Part shown: piece by piece, positions 33,054 to 46,577 of the stretch | How the letters are laid out: each line of letters begins with the position of its first letter | How positions within the stretch are numbered: position 1 is the first letter of the stretch | Assembly (NCBI GenBank): GCA_964020085.1 | Contig: OZ026606.1 | Location: 23,781,073 to 23,845,072 of the forward strand | Direction: 5' to 3' | Origin: Micromussa lordhowensis | Lineage: Eukaryota; Cnidaria; Anthozoa; Scleractinia; Lobophylliidae | DNA: 64,000 nucleotides | Made by a program: the position numbers and the translations under genes | The notes under the pieces: model-generated | What the model saw: the letters and a program-made list of their open reading frames with translations, nothing else | Told to the model about the DNA's origin: nothing | The model's database searches: none

Positions 33054-35467
33054 CATATATGGCAGAGGACAACATCGCTCAAATTAGATATCGTTTACTT
33101 CTCTTTTTCACTAATAATGCTACTGCATGGCCTGACTGAGGAGATAATCTTACAGTATTTGTTTTCAAAAGGCAAAGAGTTTGCGTGGACTTTTCCCGAA
33201 TTAAACCCTTGGGATTTCATCACTTTCTGGATCATGATTAGACGGAAACGATGTGTTCTGTTCGATGTACTACCGTTACATCTTCCAATTTTATTTATTC
33301 GTTTCATTTCTAAGCCGTGTATGCAAGTTTTTCCTTACGTATTTCAAGACTTTGTAGACTTTGGCTCTTCAAGAACACTGCTACTTGAAAACTGATATTT
33401 GTTTTCAGTCTGCAGTTACTGTGTTTCAAGCGTGCTAAGTTCACCTTACCTGGCAAAGGTTCAAAAATCAAGTTTTTTTTTATTTTCTTCATGAAACGAT
33501 TGCCAGGGAGATCGGGGCAATCCTTGTGGAATATAATGAGTTGCCAAAATACCTATAAGACAAAATTTCCCCAAATAAGCAACAATTTCGAAAAGCAAGC
33601 AAGCAAGAAAAGCAAATATACTGTGAGGAAACATTAAACATTTCAGCGTAATAATTGGCCGTCAACCCGTTTTTTTTTTTTCAATAAACCAACCAACACG
33701 GATCTTTAATGCACGATATCCCAAAACAAACGACTCACTGTGAACTGGTGATTTATCTGACCACTTTTCTCCGATTCTGCTTGCTAATTTCTGATGTATT
33801 GCTGACCTTTCAGTCACATTTTCTCGATTCTTTAGCTCGCGGTAAAATAACATGCAGCTAAATATGAATGTTCCATACTGAATGACCCTTTCGCCAAAAG
33901 TGAAAGAACTATCGGTTTAAATTGGCTTTACGGCGTTTCGTTTTTCGGAAAAAGCGAGGCCTTGAAACTACGTGCTTTGTTGGTGTGGTTGTGTCTGAGG
34001 TGATATTCTACCCTTTTTAAATAATGTAATATCATTTTTCCAATTCCTTAGACTTTCCGATTGATGCGTGTTTTTCAGTCGCAACTCTTCAGATCGACCC
34101 GACTCGTCAACTGGATACATGTACTGTTTCCAGTTGTCAGTCACGTCTAATCCTTTTTCAAGAACCACTTCAGGTAAAATCGTTAATCAAGTTGTCGAGA
34201 TATAACAGTTCTTGCAATCTACTTGAAGCTAATTTCTTTTTTGGATAACTTGCGGAAGTTCTGCTAAACCATCATCCCTATATGCTGATACTGCCTCCTA
34301 GACAATATTTGTTTTGGTAACGCGGATAATTTGCATCGATATCCCGGGAAATGCTTCAATGATGACAGTGATTGGTTTCCTTCCCACAAGTCTATTTCCT
34401 TGTTTGCTATAGCAGAATTATATACGAGTGACAACGTGTACCAATCGTTAGAAAAACACCTGGCGGATTTGGCAGTTCTTGAAATTAAAACAACCTCGTT
34501 CGTTTGTCTCTCACTTCTTTCTGAAAAATAGGAAATTTTAAAAAAGTAGATTAAAAACATGATTTTTTATTGAACTTCTTGGATTTTCTTCACATCACTT
34601 TAGCCATTTAAGTAAAAGACTACCGACTTCAAACGATCACGGGATGTTTTTCTTCCTTCTGGTAGGATTAAATGTGTAAGTCCTAGAGATCCCAACCTCA
34701 CTGAATCCGGCAGTGGAATTCATCGGCACATTTTCATACCGGCGAAGCTAAGGCCCCCTTAAAACACATTGCTGCAGGAAAATCTGTTCGCAATATGTTA
34801 TCCCGTTTATGCAGACACGACACAGTCATTACGGAAGGAACTTTGTTCCCCGAAAGCTTAAAATATTTCATTGTTTTCTCAACTTGAAGTTTTGGCTTCC
34901 GTGCTAAATGTTTCCTTGTTTTTGTGCTATGGAAACGATTTTTGGCATCATGTTTTAAATTCTTGCTTGTGTAGCTCTCTAGTTAACTTGGACAAGCCGT
35001 GATTATACAAACTCTAAAGGAAAAATTCAGGTAAGTAGGAAAAATCTCGATTCTAAACAGCCTATTATACAAGGAAAAGCGACTACTCGGGCGGAATTTA
35101 GCTCAAGGCGTCTGGATATATTCACGGCTGTGTCTAATTAGCTCAAAATAATGTGATGTACAAATAACAATTTATTCTAGAAGTAGAATTATCAAATCAG
35201 TTATATTACTCCTCCCGTTATAAAAGTGTTATTGATCATAACAATAAACTCATCGCTAAAATTTGGTTCAGCATCCAATATTCCTACATGTTATCAAAAC
35301 AACTTGCTTAGATGAGATCTGGCGATATTTAGCGATGATTTAACTAGTTGTTTCATGAAAAGTCAGAATCCCATGTGCCGTCTTGGATCTCGCGGCAGAT
35401 CCTAAGTGTGTAGATAGCCAATAAAATAGGCATGTTCCTGAGTGGCCAGAGTTTCGCGTGAATTGGA

Positions 35468-35498
35468 CCCCCCCCCCCCCCCCCCAAAAAAAAAAAAA
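35468..35498. repeat. Homopolymer junction: about 18 C then 13 A
   Basis: Uninterrupted C run directly joined to an A run. Prone to sequencing-length error. Confidence 0.8.
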
Positions 35499-35846
35499 TG
35501 ACAGTAGCTGCTGGGGGAAGTACAAAATTGGGGCTAGAGAGGAGTTCGAAATTCTTAGTAAACGGATCATAAAAATAACATGCCCAGTCCCATTCTTAAG
35601 GAAGTTGAACGAACTCAACATACGCCCTGACAAGGGATAAAATTTACGTTCCTATCCGCTTGCGAATTTGTTGTGAAATCTCCGCAGATATACCGACGAA
35701 CGATATCAAACTGTTCACGACAGTTTTCCTGCAAGTGTATAACGCAGTTTCGGTGTTATCGAAAAAGCCAGAATCTTCGGATTTAACGAGCGATTCGATG
35801 ATGGCATCGCCATGTGATCGTTTACGTCCTAGTTACGTATAAAAAA

Positions 35847-36140
35847 ACGAACATTATTAAAATATAGTTAACGACCAGATACTCGGAACCGAGCACACCA
35901 AGTTCGTTTTTTTGATCGTACGTGAGACGATGTTCGCTTACATCCCAGTTACGCAAAATACGAACCTATAATGACAATATAATTAACGAGAAAAAGCTGG
36001 GAACCGAACACCCAAAGTTCGTTAATTAATCGTACGTAAGACGATGTTCGTTTGCAAATACGAACATTAATATTAAAATATAATTAACTACGAAATACTC
36101 GGAACCGAACACACGAAGTTCGTTAATCGTTCGTGAGATG
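35847..36140. repeat. Three tandem repeats of about 100-113 bp
   Basis: Units start with ACGAAC at about 35847, 35960 and 36060 and share ctcggaaccga-like and agttcgtt blocks. Each unit begins ACGAAC and closes with GTTCGT, so single units can fold back. Confidence 0.75.
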
Positions 36141-37106
36141 AGTATAAAGCAGCCAGGTCGTGTTCTGCAATATTGTTATGCATATTTTTTTTCTTTATTC
36201 CATTATCCATACATGGTGTTGTAAATGTTACACTGTCATAAGACAGAAATACGCGAAATGCGGAAAATACAGGAAAATATTTAGACTGAATGATTCAGTC
36301 AGCAAAGAATCCGTAATCCTTGGATGGCAACAGTGATATTTGAATTACAAATTACTTGCATCATTGACCAATATCAGATTCGGCTGGTAAAGGAAATACT
36401 GTTTTCCGTGGGTTGAATTCTAGAAATGTGTAGCATTTTGTTTTTCTAATCAACGTAAACAGTGGTAATGGTTCTCTTTTTATTCCACTGGCCTTTCATG
36501 AAAACTCCCTATAATTAATACTTGTTACTTTGGTCGGCGTGGAGATTTTTAGTTTCTTTGTTTCAATACGTGTTTACAAAGTACTTTCGCTAACAATTTT
36601 CTCTAGAGCTCAGAAGGACCCTTCTCTAAAGGTCAGGGGGAGTGGGCATTGTCGGAACGTTTCAAGAGAGGAGTCCCTAAGGTCCTTTAGAATCTCGCTT
36701 TATGGGAAAAAAAGCAATTTATTTCATCAAGAAAGGCATCTATTCTAAATAAAACAAGGCTCCCGAGTCACTTCATTTCTCCGCCTTAATGCCCTGAAAA
36801 GTACCAAGATAGCTAAAGTGGTAGCCACGTGAAACGCTTCTTTTAAAATGTAGCCCCTGACGTCTCCCCCCGGAGCTCTGAGTCGCGTGAGGCTCGCTTA
36901 CGGCATTCAGCACGACTGATATTGTGACCGCGATTTTCGAGTACCTGGGCGTTGCCGTAATGCCTAAATAAGGCGCCTTGATACTGGTCCACCGCTGTTT
37001 GAAGTAAAAAAGGCAACCGAAGCATGTTTTTGAATCAGTTGCGCTAGAACCGTTGAACAGTGAAGTATCTTTTGTTTGCTGACTATTGTGGAGGAAAGCT
37101 TAAAAC

Positions 37107-37544
37107 ATGCGTCAGAGAGGAACCATATTTCAAGACAACTCAGTACTGCCTTTCCAATACGATGACAAACCGCTTACAATGGGAGACATGGACGCGGTGA
37201 AAGGCTGCGATTTTAATTTCAAATACGGCCAAAAATCCGCTTGGGACTTTAATGATGATCTGGCAGCTATCGATTTCAGCATGATGCAAAGCCCTAAGGA
37301 AAACCGCCATAGGAGGAGAAAACGGAGAAAGTACCCCAAGTTTAGGTTTGTTCCAAGTCTGGAGGACATTAAGGAGAATGAACTGTTTGAGACACCGCTG
37401 GAAAATTTGAAGAAATTGGAGAAAGATCTCGCTGCCGTTCACGAGGAGCGAGCTCTGAACCGTGGGATGCCTGTGGTAAAGGATGAGGCTTGCAGAAGAG
37501 GGCGCCGTAAAGGACGTTCTAGAAGTTTCAAAGTAAAAATTTAA
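37107..37544 (+). CDS. Tandem-array paralog 2, most divergent member (145 aa)
   Basis: Same size and order as the other copies: D-D-K-P-L-T-M, F-N-F-K-Y-G-Q-K-S-A-W, D-L-A-A-I-D-F-S-M-M, basic R-H-R-R-R-K-R-R-K-Y-P-K-F, P-S-L-E-D-I-K-E-N-E-L-F, E-R-A-L-N-R-G-M-P. It lacks the MCKTE start (M-R-Q-R-G instead), the cysteine of N-C-G is arginine, and the C-terminal histidine-rich patch is replaced by R-R-G-R-R-K-G-R-S-R-S. The frame is intact, so it is probably functional but diverged. Leader block diverged too (37039). AATAAA at 37574. Function unknown. Confidence 0.75.
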   Translation: MRQRGTIFQDNSVLPFQYDDKPLTMGDMDAVKGCDFNFKYGQKSAWDFNDDLAAIDFSMMQSPKENRHRRRKRRKYPKFRFVPSLEDIKENELFETPLENLKKLEKDLAAVHEERALNRGMPVVKDEACRRGRRKGRSRSFKVKI

Positions 37545-37573
37545 TCGAACGACAAGATGATGATCTTGTCTCT

Positions 37574-37579
37574 AATAAA
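37574..37579 (+). terminator. Candidate polyadenylation signal, paralog 2
   Basis: AATAAA 30 nt past the stop codon; later candidates exist. Confidence 0.3.
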
Positions 37580-40500
37580 TCAAACCAAATGTACGGCCGC
37601 TAAACGTTGATTCGCTCCCACAACCTCGACCAAGGAAACCGCGAAGCACGCTGGGGCCACTGAGGAAACTGACGAGCAACCGTTAAACTGAAGCTTGCGA
37701 AGCTATATCAAGACTCGGCAAATTGAAAGAGATCGCATGATTTGAAGCGAGAGTAAAAGAGAACTTATGGAGTAGCTGCTGTGATCAGGAAGGGAACAAT
37801 GACCAGCTAAGTTGAAGGGAATTCAGTAATTGGAACTTTCTTCCTCTTTTTGGAATTAGCGTAACTATTTCAAAATTCATTCAACCTATTGGAAACATAT
37901 AGCCCCCGACCCGACGAAACCTCTACCGTGTAGAATTGTACTTGTCGATCCGTTATTTGACTCTGAAACCGAACTGAGGTCATCAAGGACAGGACAGTTG
38001 TGGACTAATTTCAGTACTTTGTAAATATATTACATAGCCAACTGTTCACGTCTATCAAAAGTTGGGCTCTATGACAAGTTCTGTTGCAAGTTGTGATATT
38101 GTGTTTATCAGAACTTGAGTGAGGTGCCTGTAAACTAGCCGCTTGTCCGTAAAAGTAATAGTTAAGTGCAACAGACCATTATACATTTTTCATATTTACG
38201 TTAAATTTATGCGTTGGAATAAATATGTAACTTTGCAACTGTGGTTGTTTTTCTCGTTTTTGGTCGATTTCCTTGGCGCCAATCTCAGACCGCGTCGTGT
38301 TTGTAAACAGCGGAGGAAAGTGACACGCAAGGACAACGCTTTTGAAGTACATTTTTTGTGATGAAAATTGGATTACAGATTATTGATTGCATCTCAGCAT
38401 TACTTAGGAGGAGGCCAATATAGAATATTACTCCCTGCCCATCAAACACCATTTTTGGAATTTTCTTCCTTTTAAAGTCAAATTATGTTTTTCCTGTGTT
38501 GTCAACAAAGAAAAAGCACAGCGATTTTCTCCTCCGAGAAGTAGGAGTCACCTGTCTTTGGGTTTCAAAGTTTTGGTCGGCTTTATGCCTTAAAGAATCG
38601 CTGCAATGTTACCTATAGCATTTTAGCCTTCGGCTTTTTCACCTGTAGCATCCCAATATTGCTACTTCTTGGTGTGAAGGGCGGCTTTTTAGAACTGTTC
38701 CTCGAACTAATCCGATTTCTTCCCTGCAATGGATCTCGTGATCGCGTGCAGCTCATGGCCTTTTTCACAGCTAGGATAAATCATTTTGTTTCATGAAGTA
38801 TGGTGGTATTGGTGCGGCTCAGAAAAGAAGCTTATGCTATAGACACACTATGGATCTATCAACACACTCTCATTATTATTTATTCTGGAAGTTTTTCAGT
38901 GATTTCCCGAGTTAAAGCTGGCAAAAGCTTGTATTATCGAATTAGCCATCATGACGATACGTTGACCAAAAACATTGCTATAAATAAAAATATCTCAATT
39001 ATAAAGATGACATTCCATGCAAGAGCAAAACATCTACTGTTTACTACCCTAATCTGCCTTTCATTTCAAACTTTCGTATACTCAATGTTTTCAGTGATTT
39101 CTACGTTAAACGAAAAGTTATTCAGTCGTTGTTGAATTCCAAGTCTGGCTGGCTATAGTCTGGAGAAAACTGAATGTTTTCATCAAGGTAAAAAAAGGCT
39201 TGCGTCTCAGCTTTTGGATGGCTGCGTTAAGCGGAAATCCGATGAAATGCCTTGTCAATATTCTAGTAATTACAGACTGTTCACTTAAAATACTTTCCTA
39301 TCAATTTCGAAGTTCTTTTAGAGACAGTCTACGGAGCCGATTCGGTTGACATCATGAAACGATCTACTTGTATTCCTACCTCTGATTTCATATGTGTATC
39401 TTACCGCTGTGTTTATTTTCTACATCTGCATGCCCTCTTGTTTATCATTCCAAGAGGGGCTTGCGGTCGTTTTCAAGGCATCGATTTTATATGGGCGTGT
39501 CAGCCCTGATTTACAACTTTATCGCTCGTAATTCTGCCCTGTAGCAGCTGGCCTTCACCTATTAAGTAGTGAACGTATTTTTCACCTATCAGTTATTCCC
39601 CTGCTTTCAAGTTTTAAGTCACCTAATTATCGTTGAGAGAATAGAATAATAAGCTGATATTTGCTCTCAGATGGTTAAGGAAGCTTGAGAGTAAACAGTC
39701 TTGCGTGATCTATTGTTAATGCGGCCTTCTCTTGCATGCAAAGACGAGAGCTACATAGACCATACTTCTTTGACAAAACTCCTTCAAAAAATCCGTTTCT
39801 GATTTCAGCTTGATAGGCCAGTAGTTATTCGTGAACTTTGTTTAATATATTTTACGCTCGGAAGTTCAAATACTTTCGGCCAGTGAAAGAATATTAGTTT
39901 CTGATCGAAAATGACTTGTAAGTGACCTACTTAGCTTTAACAAGAACAAAAGTACAAGTCCTTATTCGGTTATGCAACAAATTTATCCAAATGTAGATTA
40001 ACTGACTGCATGCATGACGGATTATTTTGATCTAAAAATAGCCTTATCAGATCCATCATGTTAATGTGCGCTTTATTTGTCAACAAAATAGCCGAGACTT
40101 GGCACAAACTCTAATGAGATATCTAGAGACGTGACCATTGAACGCACATGTAGTGTCAACAAAGTCTTTGTGGTCACGTGTTTGCGTGCTGCACAGTAAG
40201 ATTTATCAACAACATCTGAGCAACTGTGATTGCCACACCCCCATGTATTGCTAAAAATATCATCTGATAAGCTGGAGGGATTAAAGTTATTGTTTTCTCA
40301 TGTTGTTGTGCACCATTATTGTATGATGTTTTCAATTCTAGCCTAATTTTGACTTTTGCAGCACCCTTTTACAGTCATTACTATGATATCTTGGGCCACC
40401 GACTATTGCCCACTGACTTGTTCCACTTGTATTAGATCGTATTATGTTCCAGCTCTTACTTTACCCTTTGAATAAACATAGGTATCCACTGACAATGTTT

Positions 40501-41250
40501 CCGCGCAATCCAGAACGATCTCAGATGCGTCTAACGACCTCTTGTGATGTTTTTCTAATGGGCGTAGGTCGTGATCGCAAGACCTTCCACAGTCATGTTT
40601 GTATTTGCCATGGTTTTCATTACCCAGTGGTTTTCAGAAGAGAGACTGCATGGCACCCTCTCCTGACGTTTTATCTGTCATTCGCGTTTTAACGATAGAA
40701 GCTGTGTCACGGAGAGTTTTCTTATGATGCTATCGAGATGTTTCACTCTGTGATGTTCTACTTCCTTTATTTAAGCCCCTCTGCGCGCAAGAGTTAATGA
40801 AATTGTGCTTGTTTCCCTGCTATGACTATTATTCTCCTTTTGAATCTGGTTGTACAGTTGCTTTAGGTGTTCTCCTTTTGCTATATTGTTAATCTTCCTT
40901 TACACGTTTGTGTTTGGTCTGTTCTACCAAAATATTAATCAATTAATTACCTCATTTTCCTATTCAATCCATACACCTTCTTTCTTACCTTAAGGTGGTA
41001 CGACCCGTAAACAACAACAGCAATTGCAACAAAACAATTCAAATATAAAAAATTCCGGAAATGTAAGAACCCTATTTTGAGTATAGATGGAGGAAAAATT
41101 GAGAGGTGTACCGACTGATTGATTTTGTTCTTAAGCAGTCGATCCCGATTACCTTACTCAAACACGCCATGCACAAAGTTGGAAAAATGGATACAAAGTG
41201 CAAAGATTATGTTTTGGGCCAAAATGAAACACTATAGGAACATTTCCAAA

Positions 41251-41545
41251 AGCGCAGTGGCGTCATGGTTAAAACGCTCGACTCGGGAGTGAGCGCTTTG
41301 GGTTCGAGCCCTGGCCGGGGACATTGTGTTGTGTTCTTGGTCAAGACACTTTACTCTCACAGTGCCTCTCTCCACCAAGGTGCATAAATGGGTACAGGCG
41401 AATTTAATGCTGGGGGTAACCCTGCGATGGACTAGCATCCCATCCAGGGAAAAGTAGAAATACTCCTAGTCGCTTCATACTTCAGAAACCGGGAATAAGC
41501 TCCGTCCTGATAGGCCACTGGTTCATCGCAGACTTTACCTTACTT
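41251..41545 (+). mobile_element. tRNA-derived SINE, family 1, second copy
   Basis: Homologous over its full length to 3529-3828: same tRNA-like head with B-box-like gggttcgagccc and the same body (aagacactttactctcacag and the catccag region). A diverged copy in the intergenic DNA between the second and third paralogs. No clear target duplication. Confidence 0.8.
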
Positions 41546-43004
41546 TATTATCAGTTCTGTCTTATTTCTTTATACTGAATATATAAAACAAGTAGATTCC
41601 ATGTTGCCGTGCGTCTTTTCAGTAATAGATCGCAAAATGCCACAAAATATGGTAAGAACAAAATTATTTGTTAAATTGATACTCCTCCTAGATGGTATTT
41701 TAGTCCATCTCAGGTTATTCTCCCAGTTTTCGGTCTCACGTGGCCTTAACAGTTCCTAGCCTGAGGTACGTAAACTATATCCTAGAACACAGCTAAAAAG
41801 CGTGGCTGGGGCGAGAACCCGAAAAAAAGTTTCCAAAATTTAAGGTGGCTCTTGACCCCCTTCACAGACTTTTTTTAAACTTTGCAAAAAGTTGCGTGTT
41901 ATCTTTCGATAATAAAAAAATGGAAGTCACCGAGCTCGTTTTTGTACCACTTAATGCTAAAATTGAGGGTGTTTTTAGCAAGTCATATTGTTGCTATGGT
42001 AACCTGTTATATAAAAAAAGATGACTGCAACTTGTTTATCAATGATTGGCAATTTGTATGATGCCATTATTGTAGCGTCACTTGTTAAACAGTGCTGGTA
42101 TTCATCCTTCAGAGTATAGCTGTTAGAAGGCTGCTGCCAGTCTCTTTAAAGTTACTCCCTAACAACATAAAATACTTCACTTGTACAATTACTGAAATTA
42201 TGAGCTCGAGATTGAAATCAAGAACAAATAATCTAATTGTTTTGGTCTAAATCAGCTACTAGTCGTTTAAGACGTTTTCTAAATCCTCTTCCGGCACAGA
42301 CACTTCGTTAACGGAAATAAGCAGGCTACTCGCTAGCTACAACAAGAATAGATAGTGCGTAGCTTAGCAAATAAGAAAAACGGCATTCGTGACAGAACAG
42401 TAGTAGATTTATATGTATAAACTTTAGAAGCCTATGTCCATATTAGAAACAGTGCATAACCCAGGGCTCAGCTGTCTGGGCTACTCTTCAAGGAAACTGC
42501 AAACCTAACAAACAAAAGATCAGTTCTTTTTTTGGTTTGCATGACAACGATATTGTTTGAATGAAAATGTTATTGTACATACAAAATATCGTTGCTGTTA
42601 TGGTTGCTGTAGTCAGTTGTTATGGAATCCAAACATTTATTACTGAAGCAATAACTCAATAAAAGAACCTTTTCTGAAAACAAACTCTATATTTAGTTTC
42701 GCAAGTTAGAGATCTTGAATTAAAACTTTAAATAAAGTATCCAAATAAAGAGGCTTTTCAGCTGTCAATACGATCTGAGCATCGATAACAAGTACACGTC
42801 GATTCCCATGCCACAAAGATAGTACCTCGCACTACTTGAATGTAAGTCTTATCTTTTTTGTGGTTTTTAATACCGAACATTTTAGCTTTTTTTTGTGAAT
42901 CACACCCACTCTCGCCCCTGAACTAGTCGGCCTGTTGTGACTTGCTGATGGTCACACCCAGACCTTGCGTAACAATAAATCATGCCTGAGCGCTCAGTGA
43001 ACAA

Positions 43005-43390
43005 GGAGAAATAAATGAAGACAGGATTGATCATCGCAATTATACACACAACCTAAGCAGTTGTGGAATAAAAGCCTAAAAAAATTTAAGGCCTGAACGG
43101 GATTCGAACCCATGACCTCTGCGATACCGGTGCAGTGCTCTACGCAACTGAGTTATCAAGCCATCTGGGAGCAGGTTACATTGTGAGTTCTTAATATACC
43201 CGTAGAAGGTGAAGAATGCAAATGAATATATGAAAGATCATATACTTGAACTGCGGAGATAGATATGAAGACATAATTGATCGTCGCAGTTATGCACACA
43301 ACTTAAGCAGTTGTGAAATTAAAGCCTGAAAAAAATCAGGCCTGAGCGGGAATCGAGCCCATAACCATGAATTGAAGGAGAACAAATATC
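43005..43390 (-). mobile_element. tRNA-derived SINE, family 4, two partial tandem copies
   Basis: Read on the minus strand, 43093-43166 is a tRNA-like head (gcactgcaccggtatcgcag, gggttcgaatcccgttcag). The tail block beginning gaagacaggattgatcatcg (43016) is repeated at 43268, showing two copies in tandem, the second broken off at its B box near 43370. Confidence 0.7.
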
Positions 43391-45621
43391 AAGGAGGTAT
43401 CGTGTTCATTTATTTGAAGCTTTCTCCCTGCAAGAAGCAGCCGTCGAAAAAATATATAAATATATTTCAATCGTACAAACTTACAATGGGCCCAAAGTGA
43501 ATGGTAAAAATATAGAAAAGACCATCGAAAACAATAACAATAACAGTTTTGAATCTATTAATTCACGGTGCTTTAGAGCACTTGTATTTCAAGAACTGAA
43601 AGGAGCGTGCTTAGCTGCGCTTGTTAAAGATGGGGCGGTTAATTCTTCAGTTCTCCGACACTAAAAGCCAAGTATGTAAAACGTCACGAAAGATGTATCT
43701 TTCGTTTCAAGGAATTGTGCACTCATAAGGAAATAACAGTCTACAATATTGTTAAATTCAAATCCGATGTGAACTGATGATGAAGCAAGGCCCCGGGATC
43801 ATCTTCACGCAACCTGTTGTCACTGTAAATGAAAAAGAGCCAGTTACGTAATGGGGGCGTTTATTTGTATTTTGTGGGGGAGGGGGGGGGAGGGGAAGGC
43901 TAAATTGGAATAGGGACGCTTATTAACAAAGCCTCGTTTAAAGAGAGACGGAGGGATGCATATTATATATTATAAGGAGAGCCATTAGGAAAGAGGCACA
44001 GGGGGGGGGAGGGGTGCTTATTAAAAGGAGGATGCTAAATCGAATCATTTTACGGTATATATTTAGATAATGAAACATGAGTCAGAGTCAGTTGCCGTCC
44101 TTAATAACTGCAAATATAGGGACCTTTCAGTTTCAGCTTCTCTCAATCATGGAGGAATCAAAATTAATGTCACATCCCTAGTAACCTGCACAATATTTAC
44201 TGTTTTCGCTTTCCCTGTTCTCCTCGTCACGTTGTACCATAGCATTGCCAAGACCAAATCACGTTTTTTCCGCTGGATCCAGCGACTCTCTACAGAAGCT
44301 TAATAATATTGAGATCAGTATCCCCTTAATAACACTTAATACTGATATTTGCTCCCTCACAGTTTTGAATTGATAAATGTTAAAAAACAGACAATTTTAT
44401 GCGTGTTTTGATTCGTTTTGTTCCATATGTAGTCGATCCTATCTGAAGTTTACATTCCTTACCCAAATCTTCATCAAGACCCGAGACCGAACGTTTAAAA
44501 TTCCCATCTGATTACTACGGAAAGGATTGTCAAAGTTCGTATCCATGGTTATGAAAGTTGCCAAGGGCTGCCTTTTTTTAAGTGTTGTTTTCGGATCCTC
44601 AGTCCCTGATCTGTCTTTATACTCTGTCTATGAATTGAAAATAGAATCCCGCGGGGTTCCTTTAATTTTTCAGTAAAGCCATTTATGCTGCTAGCATGTG
44701 TCCACAAATGAAATCATACAGACAACCTTTTGCCTCTTCGATTGTCAATTAGAACAAAGTTATTTATTAAAAACATTTTATAATCAATGTTACTTTTTTT
44801 AGATGCGGTTCCCACAACTATTGCTGGCATACCAATACATAGTTTCTTCAAAACACAGTCAAAACATTCTGAGGAGATCCAAATACTTAGGTTTAAAATT
44901 AGTATTATTAGATCAATTATATTACTATGCGATCTAGTTGTTATTACAATGCAATCTTGTTGAATCACTGCTACAATTTGGAGCAAGATCAGTTTAAATA
45001 TAATAGATATGTAATAATTGATGTGATCTGTGACTTGGGTACCGGAGTCATAGTAACATAATTATTTAATTCTTTATAAGTTTGGACAAGAGGTTATGAT
45101 TATGATTATGGGTTGGGTAACGCTCTTTGTGGAGCCCTGTGTACATCCCTAAGGAACTCGAGTAAGTAGGTGTTCCAGTAGATGACAGATGTTACTGTGT
45201 TGTGCAGAATTTCCAGTAAAATCCACTTACTGAAGCAATACACTATTCTAGACCAATACAACTATATAATAAAAGAAAGATTACTCAGTTCGGTCGATTT
45301 CCGGCTACACTGTTCATCCAATTTACCAAAGGAAGTATTGATGTCTCGCAAATTTACTCTTTGTTATAAAAAGGCTTTCTTACAGTGGTATATTATACTG
45401 CGTGCATTTCTACCTTTTTTGATAACAATGTTTGCTCTAGTTATGTCAAGTTTTTTTATTTGTGTGGCATACTTCTGTTGCGTGTTAGTTCGACTGACAT
45501 TATATTGCGTTCGAATCTTTGATTGGTTAGGCGTCGCTATAAGTTCTTAAAATAATCTCTCTTTGTATTGTTTCTTTGTAGCTTGGATGGTAAAAGAACC
45601 CTAAACGATTTCCTGCATCAG

Positions 45622-45685
45622 TTGTGAAGGAGCATTTGAACTGGAAGGAGCTTCGTTTGAGAGCAAGAAACTGAGAACTTAAAGG
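45622..45685 (+). promoter_or_regulatory. Conserved 5' block before paralog 3
   Basis: Follows gcatcag and reads TTGTGAAGGAGCATTTGAAC, then ctggaaggagctt as in copies 1 and 4. A further upstream block ending tttctttgtag (about 45582) matches copy 5 (58116) and may be an alternative acceptor. Confidence 0.45.
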
Positions 45686-46117
45686 ATGTGCAGAACAAAA
45701 TTATTCCCCGAAGAGGGCAAACCAAAGTGCAGCTGCCTTTCACATGATGACAAACCGCTAACGATGAAGGAATTAAACGTGGCTAAGATTTTTGACTTTG
45801 ACTTTAAATACGGCCAAAAATCCGCTTCGGAATTTAATGACGATCTCGCGTCCATCAATTTGAGCATGATGTACAGTCCTAAGGTAAACCACCATCGAAA
45901 GAAAAAGCGGAGAAAGTACCCCAAGTTTAGGTTTGTTCCTAGTCTGGGGGACATTAAGGAGAACGAACTGTTTGACGCACAGCTGGAAAATTTGAACAAG
46001 CATAAGAAAGATTTGGCCGCCATTCACGAAGAGCGAGCTCTAAATTGTGGGATGCCTGTTAAGAAAGATGAAGGTCGCCGTCGACACCGACATAAACGGC
46101 ATTCGAGAAGTTCTTGA
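45686..46117 (+). CDS. Tandem-array paralog 3 (143 aa)
   Basis: Intact ORF. M-C-R-T-K start, C-S-C near aa 15-17, D-D-K-P-L-T-M-K-E-L-N-V-A-K, D-F-D-F-K-Y-G-Q-K-S-A, D-L-A-S-I-N-L-S-M-M-Y-S-P-K, basic H-R-K-K-K-R-R-K-Y-P-K-F, P-S-L-G-D-I-K-E-N-E-L-F, A-A-I-H-E-E-R-A-L-N-C-G, and a basic tail R-R-R-H-R-H-K-R-H-S-R-S-S. It ends four residues earlier than copies 4 and 5. AATAAA at 46578. Same unknown family. Confidence 0.78.
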   Translation: MCRTKLFPEEGKPKCSCLSHDDKPLTMKELNVAKIFDFDFKYGQKSASEFNDDLASINLSMMYSPKVNHHRKKKRRKYPKFRFVPSLGDIKENELFDAQLENLNKHKKDLAAIHEERALNCGMPVKKDEGRRRHRHKRHSRSS

Positions 46118-46577
46118 GGAGGGGCTAGATCATAAGAGAAGAGGACAAAACATGAATTAAACCCTTGCATACACCTGTACGGGTTTGAAATGTTCATTCG
46201 CTCCCATAACGGTGCCCGATGACGCAGGTTGCTGTTTGTTGGCCAGTAACTGAGAATCCTTTAAATGGTGAATACTTAAGGACTCCGCAAATGAAAATAG
46301 GCGGGCTTAACGACTTTAAGAGGAAGAGAGGGTGTATAAACAGTCGATCAAAAATATGAACAGTTAAGTTGCAAGCAACAAACTAGAGCTTTATTGATAC
46401 TTTCCAGATACTTTCCGTCGAGTTCACGATCACTACAGTCTCACTTGAAAGACTCAGAGGCGAGGCCACTGGTATCCGCCAGGCATTGCAATAGATAGAT
46501 ACAATGCTCATCCTTGAACAATTAAGTTAGATTCTCGACCGCCACATTACCTTAATTTACAATATTGCCTTTCAGTT

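Larger units (their letters stand above)
30083..37038. other. Intergenic DNA between paralogs 1 and 2
   Basis: Past the 3' UTR of copy 1 there is a block near 31170-31220 related to those after copies 2 and 3 (gatattgctt motif), a foldback at 32942-33053, a C/A homopolymer at 35468-35498 and triple ~105-bp repeats at 35847-36140. The rest shows nothing recognisable. Longer ORFs near 32.6-33.4 kb look spurious. Confidence 0.55.
37545..45621. other. Intergenic DNA between paralogs 2 and 3
   Basis: Contains a SINE (41251), SINE fragments (43005-43390), and stretches homologous to other intergenic parts of the array (39410-39500, 40020-40190, 42520-42620, 44041-44219, 44810-44880). No supportable gene. 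Confidence 0.55.

Noticed and set aside
32642..33395. Overlapping ORFs of ~145 aa on both strands
   Set aside because: They run through a foldback MITE (32942-33053) and show no protein-like conservation.
45182..45550. 122-aa hydrophobic plus-strand ORF just before paralog 3
   Set aside because: No counterpart before other paralogs and no domain; AT-rich DNA easily yields hydrophobic frames.
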